36,059 nt of DNA from Marinifilum sp. D714 (GTDB taxonomy: Bacteria; Bacteroidota; Bacteroidia; Bacteroidales; Marinifilaceae). The notes beneath the pieces were generated by a model, which searched no databases, was not told the origin of the DNA, and was given only the letters and a program-made list of their open reading frames with translations. This document shows, piece after piece, positions 33,034 through 36,059 of the stretch. Numbering within the stretch: position 1 is the stretch's first letter; each line of letters begins with the position of its first letter. The DNA is taken from NCBI RefSeq assembly GCF_030851345.1, contig NZ_JALPNU010000033.1, positions 1 through 36,059 on the forward strand. Reading direction: 5' to 3'. Both the position numbers and the translations under genes were made by a program.

Positions 33034-34161
33034 ATGAAAGTATTACCGCGTTTTTTTAAAGTTTTACTACTCCCATTTAGTTTACTTTACGGATTAATTG
33101 TAACCATGCGCAATATGCTCTTCGATTTAAATATACTTAGTAGTACAGAATTCAAAATTCCAATTATTTCGGTTGGTAATATCACCGTTGGAGGCACTGG
33201 CAAAACCCCTCATATAGAATACCTTATCACTCTTTTAAAAGATGATTACAAGCTTGCTACCCTAAGTCGAGGATACAAAAGAAAAAGCAAAGGTTTTATT
33301 CTTTCTGATGAAAATTCCACTGCAAATTTGATAGGTGATGAGCCTATGCAAATCAAACGCAAGTTTCCTGACATACTGGTTTCGGTTGATAGCAAAAGGG
33401 TTAATGGAGTAAAAAATCTGCTTAAAAGTGAACATGGTAATGATTTAAGCGCGATTCTACTGGATGATGCCTACCAGCACAGGTACATAAAACCTGGCTT
33501 GTCCATTCTTCTAATTGACTACAACAGACCAATTACTCGCGACTTTATAATGCCGTATGGGCGTTTGAGAGAAAGTGCAGAAGAAAGATCAAGAGCAAAT
33601 ATCATTATTGTGAGCAAGACTCCTACTAACATGACTCCAATTGAGAGAAGAATCATTGTGAAAGAACTGAAGATATTGCCATATCAACAACTATATTTTA
33701 CATGCTTAGATTATGGAAATCTTCAACCTGTATTTAGCAAAAATGCGGTAAAAATTGGGGATGAAGATTGGAACAAGGAAAGCTTTTCCATCCTTTTGGT
33801 AACTGGAATTGCAAACCCAAAACCTTTGCGAGAATATTTAGATGGTTTTTCGAATACAATTGAAGAATTGCACTTTCCAGATCATCATGCGTTTAATCAG
33901 AAGGATATTCAAGCTATTGAGAAGAAGTTTAATGAACTGCCTGGCGATAATAAAATCATTATTACCACAGAAAAGGATGCTACTCGTATTTTTGATATGG
34001 AAATCAAACAAGAAAGTATTAAAAAACACCTGTTCTTTGTTCCTTTATGCATTAAGTTTTTGAATGAAGACAAGTCAAAATTCGACAATCAGATTTTAAA
34101 CTACGTCAAGAAAAATAAGCGCTCAAGCAACCTGCATAATATCGAAACAGATTCAATATAA
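33034..34161 (+). CDS. lpxK: Tetraacyldisaccharide 4'-kinase
   Basis: The 375-residue enzyme phosphorylates the lipid A disaccharide at position 4' in the inner membrane. It has an N-terminal amphipathic/hydrophobic stretch (~10-30), the Walker A loop VGNITVGGTGKTPHIEYL near residue 47, LDDAYQHR, YGRLRESAEERSRA and a late HFPDHHAFNQKDI. All are LpxK signatures, which proves an outer membrane with lipid A. Upstream gap of 223 bases shows no clear promoter. Confidence 0.95.
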   Translation: MKVLPRFFKVLLLPFSLLYGLIVTMRNMLFDLNILSSTEFKIPIISVGNITVGGTGKTPHIEYLITLLKDDYKLATLSRGYKRKSKGFILSDENSTANLIGDEPMQIKRKFPDILVSVDSKRVNGVKNLLKSEHGNDLSAILLDDAYQHRYIKPGLSILLIDYNRPITRDFIMPYGRLRESAEERSRANIIIVSKTPTNMTPIERRIIVKELKILPYQQLYFTCLDYGNLQPVFSKNAVKIGDEDWNKESFSILLVTGIANPKPLREYLDGFSNTIEELHFPDHHAFNQKDIQAIEKKFNELPGDNKIIITTEKDATRIFDMEIKQESIKKHLFFVPLCIKFLNEDKSKFDNQILNYVKKNKRSSNLHNIETDSI

Positions 34162-34165
34162 AATA

Positions 34166-34191
34166 AAAGGGGAATTAAAACATTCCCCTTT
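34166..34191. terminator. Hairpin between lpxK and the LTD gene
   Basis: AAAGGGGAAT / ATTCCCCTTT with a six-base loop. The T-rich tail is better on the minus strand, so it may serve as terminator for both convergent genes. Confidence 0.65.
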
Positions 34192-34241
34192 ACTCTACCA
34201 TTTATTAACCACTACATTAATTAACAGCTAATGCAAAAGCA

Positions 34242-34259
34242 TTTTGGCTTATGCCAAAA
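34242..34259. repeat. Perfect small hairpin in the convergent gap
   Basis: TTTTGGC-TTAT-GCCAAAA with further short inverted repeats on both sides (GCTAATGCAAAAGC before; AGAGC / GCTCT after). No gene is seen in the 203 bases between 34162 and 34364; this hairpin group is what it holds. Confidence 0.45.
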
Positions 34260-34364
34260 CAAGAGCTTTCTTTTTAAATGCTCTATGCTTCATCAAGTTA
34301 CAAAATCAAACATAAATAATCAAGCATTAAGTTTCTTTTTTTTACTGAATATAATTTCAATATT

Positions 34365-36059
34365 TTATTTCAATTTCCCTCCAATTACACAAGTCTTCTT
34401 ATAGGTTTTCATGTGGCCATCCGGATTAAACATTTCGATATAAACAAGGTAAATTCCTATAGGCAACCTTTCCTTTTTAGAATTCAATCCATCCCAATAG
34501 ACGCTATCATCAGTTCCCAAATACAAATTACTGGCAAGCTTCCTGATTTCCTTTCCCAATGAATTGTATATTCTGATATTCGCTACAAATCCATCATCTT
34601 TTAAATTAAAATTGATGTACAAACGATCCTCAATTCCATCATTATCTGGAGAAAAGATTTTTGATGACAAACTTACCTCCTCTGCTGATTCCTCTATATC
34701 ACTATAAACAGAGTTATTCATACCAGGCGTTCCAAAGCCTATGCTTTGTGCCGCCGATTGCCAATTGGAAATTAAATTGGTTTCTTCCTCAGGGTTTACA
34801 CGCTCTAATGCAACACCTTCTTTACTTGCCAACAATTCAAAATGCATATCCTCACGGTACTCCAGATCATCAATAAGCTCACCTTTTGTATACAAAATAA
34901 TCCTTCCATTTTTATCAGGATAATTTGGTAAATCCACTTGGTGGAAAACTGAAGTATTTGAAGTAAAATAATTTTCTGCAACATTGGACGAATCAGCGGT
35001 AAATAAACAATACGATTCAGGATGCAGGAGAATCTGTTTCCTAGACAACTTCACACTATCTGTTAGCAAATAATTCTCATCTTTTTTACCGATATACAGT
35101 TGGGATAAATCGTAAATATTTTGAGTGCGATTGTACAGCTCTACATAGTCTGAACCTCCTGCCAATGGATTAAACAAGATCTCATTAATTACAATATCTT
35201 GTTTATGAATTTGAGAAGGCACCCAAAATTCCACCTGATTATCTTTGAGTGGATTACCAGCTAAATCTGTCACATTTTTAGAAATCTCTAATTTAAATTC
35301 TGCATTCTCAAGCAAATGTTCTTTAAAAACAATTTCAATTATCGTTTTAGCTTCTTCAAGTTTGCAAATCTCTAGTATAAGATTTTCCTCTTGTACCAAT
35401 TTATAATTGGATTTTTGAAGCACTTCTGCCTCTTGCATAGGTTCTGAATAAGTTATTCGCACCGTATTTGAATTCAAAACTTCTATATCCTTAATTTGTG
35501 GTAAAATCTGATCTTTATTCTCTGCAAATACAGAATTTTGTTTACCTGGCGTTCCGCCATCAGTAGCATTAGATGCTTTCCAATTGGGTGCTTGCCAGGC
35601 AAAATTCATTGGATCAATTCGCTCTAAACTCCAACCACCATTACTTTTCTCTTCTGATTGATACCAGGTATCGGAATAGGCAATCTCGTCTATTGTTTCT
35701 TCTTTGGCAGACAACAATTTTACACTGTTTCCAGAATTGGTTAAGCCTGTAAAGTTTGATAAACCTAAAGTATTCCCATATTCAGAAAATAATACTACCA
35801 CAGCATTAGAACAGAGAATCAAATAAGAGTTTGCTTGAATTGTATCCGAAGAAAACAACAACTCTTTGCTCCCAATTTTCAGCTTCCATCCTTCAACTGA
35901 AATTGGATAGCTTTTGGTATTGTATAGCTCTATGTATTCATACTCTGGCAATCCTTGACTCGGGCTTTCATCTGCCATGATTTCGTTGATGACAACATCA
36001 TGCTCGTGTAATTCGTGGTATACAAAATTCAAAATTGTATCGAGAACATTTCCACATTC
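34365..36059 (-). CDS. Lamin-tail-domain surface protein (5' end missing)
   Basis: The frame is open to the right edge (GAA TGT GGA as first visible codons), so the true start is off-window; the TTG at 36032 is not needed. The visible 564 codons hold two lamin-tail-like domains (~HDVVINEIMADESPSQG and IHKQDIVINEILFNPLAGG), each with YIELYN / YVELYN motifs, separated by an Ig-like part (RITYSEPMQEAEV). The C-terminus SPDNDGIEDRLYINFNL through YKKTCVIGGKLK resembles the FlgD-like/gliding-motility-associated C-terminal domain of exported Bacteroidota proteins. Likely secreted by the type IX system; function unknown. Confidence 0.85.
   Translation of the reverse strand, partial: ECGNVLDTILNFVYHELHEHDVVINEIMADESPSQGLPEYEYIELYNTKSYPISVEGWKLKIGSKELLFSSDTIQANSYLILCSNAVVVLFSEYGNTLGLSNFTGLTNSGNSVKLLSAKEETIDEIAYSDTWYQSEEKSNGGWSLERIDPMNFAWQAPNWKASNATDGGTPGKQNSVFAENKDQILPQIKDIEVLNSNTVRITYSEPMQEAEVLQKSNYKLVQEENLILEICKLEEAKTIIEIVFKEHLLENAEFKLEISKNVTDLAGNPLKDNQVEFWVPSQIHKQDIVINEILFNPLAGGSDYVELYNRTQNIYDLSQLYIGKKDENYLLTDSVKLSRKQILLHPESYCLFTADSSNVAENYFTSNTSVFHQVDLPNYPDKNGRIILYTKGELIDDLEYREDMHFELLASKEGVALERVNPEEETNLISNWQSAAQSIGFGTPGMNNSVYSDIEESAEEVSLSSKIFSPDNDGIEDRLYINFNLKDDGFVANIRIYNSLGKEIRKLASNLYLGTDDSVYWDGLNSKKERLPIGIYLVYIEMFNPDGHMKTYKKTCVIGGKLK

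Overview
The window looks like a piece of a low-GC Bacteroidota chromosome, probably a marine, Bacteroidales/Marinilabiliales-type relative. The evidence is promoters of the TTTG-N19/20-TAnnTTTG type, family-specific small proteins (DUF6132-like, DUF6175-like), an Mpl-type Mur ligase, lipid A synthesis (lpxK), secreted proteins built like type IX secretion cargo, and a methylmalonyl-CoA mutase plus CoA-transferase typical of propionate/succinate metabolism. The genus is not determined. No phage, insertion sequence, CRISPR array or rRNA is visible; most genes are core genes.

Region 1 (1-9655, minus strand) is the most unusual part. Six exported proteins are encoded head to tail with gaps of only 17-46 bases. 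In order of transcription they are a CsgG/FlgT-like protein, a DUF6175-like protein, an LPP20-like protein fused to a LamG-type lectin domain, an LPP20-like lipoprotein, a third LPP20-like protein, and a very large secreted beta-propeller protein with GEVED and Ig-like repeats that runs off the left edge. This resembles the FlgO/FlgP/FlgT outer-membrane module of Vibrio flagella, rebuilt in what looks like a non-flagellated lineage and joined to a giant surface protein. It is the best candidate here for an undescribed system.

Region 2 (9878-13046) holds prfB with its programmed +1 frameshift intact, an OsmC-family protein divergent from a Crp/Fnr regulator with a perfect palindrome between them, a small DUF6132-like membrane protein, and an ArsC-family reductase. 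Region 3 (13151-20494) has an EEP-family lipoprotein, the mutA-mutB operon with strongly biased codon use, a thioredoxin-like exported protein, and three small membrane proteins. Region 4 (20510-25217) has an MBL-fold hydrolase, an Mpl-like ligase, and a TPR sensor kinase whose phospho-acceptor histidine is replaced by threonine.

Region 5 (25220-28017) has an acetyl-CoA hydrolase/CoA-transferase with a long structured leader, divergent from oxyR. MutAB and the CoA-transferase could act together in converting succinyl-CoA to propionate. Region 6 (28091-34191) has two identical tRNA-Glu genes, each behind a consensus promoter, then rpsT, radC, upp, folK, sppA and lpxK. Region 7 (34242-36059) has hairpins and a lamin-tail-domain surface protein that runs off the right edge. 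Codon counts and residue positions were made by hand.
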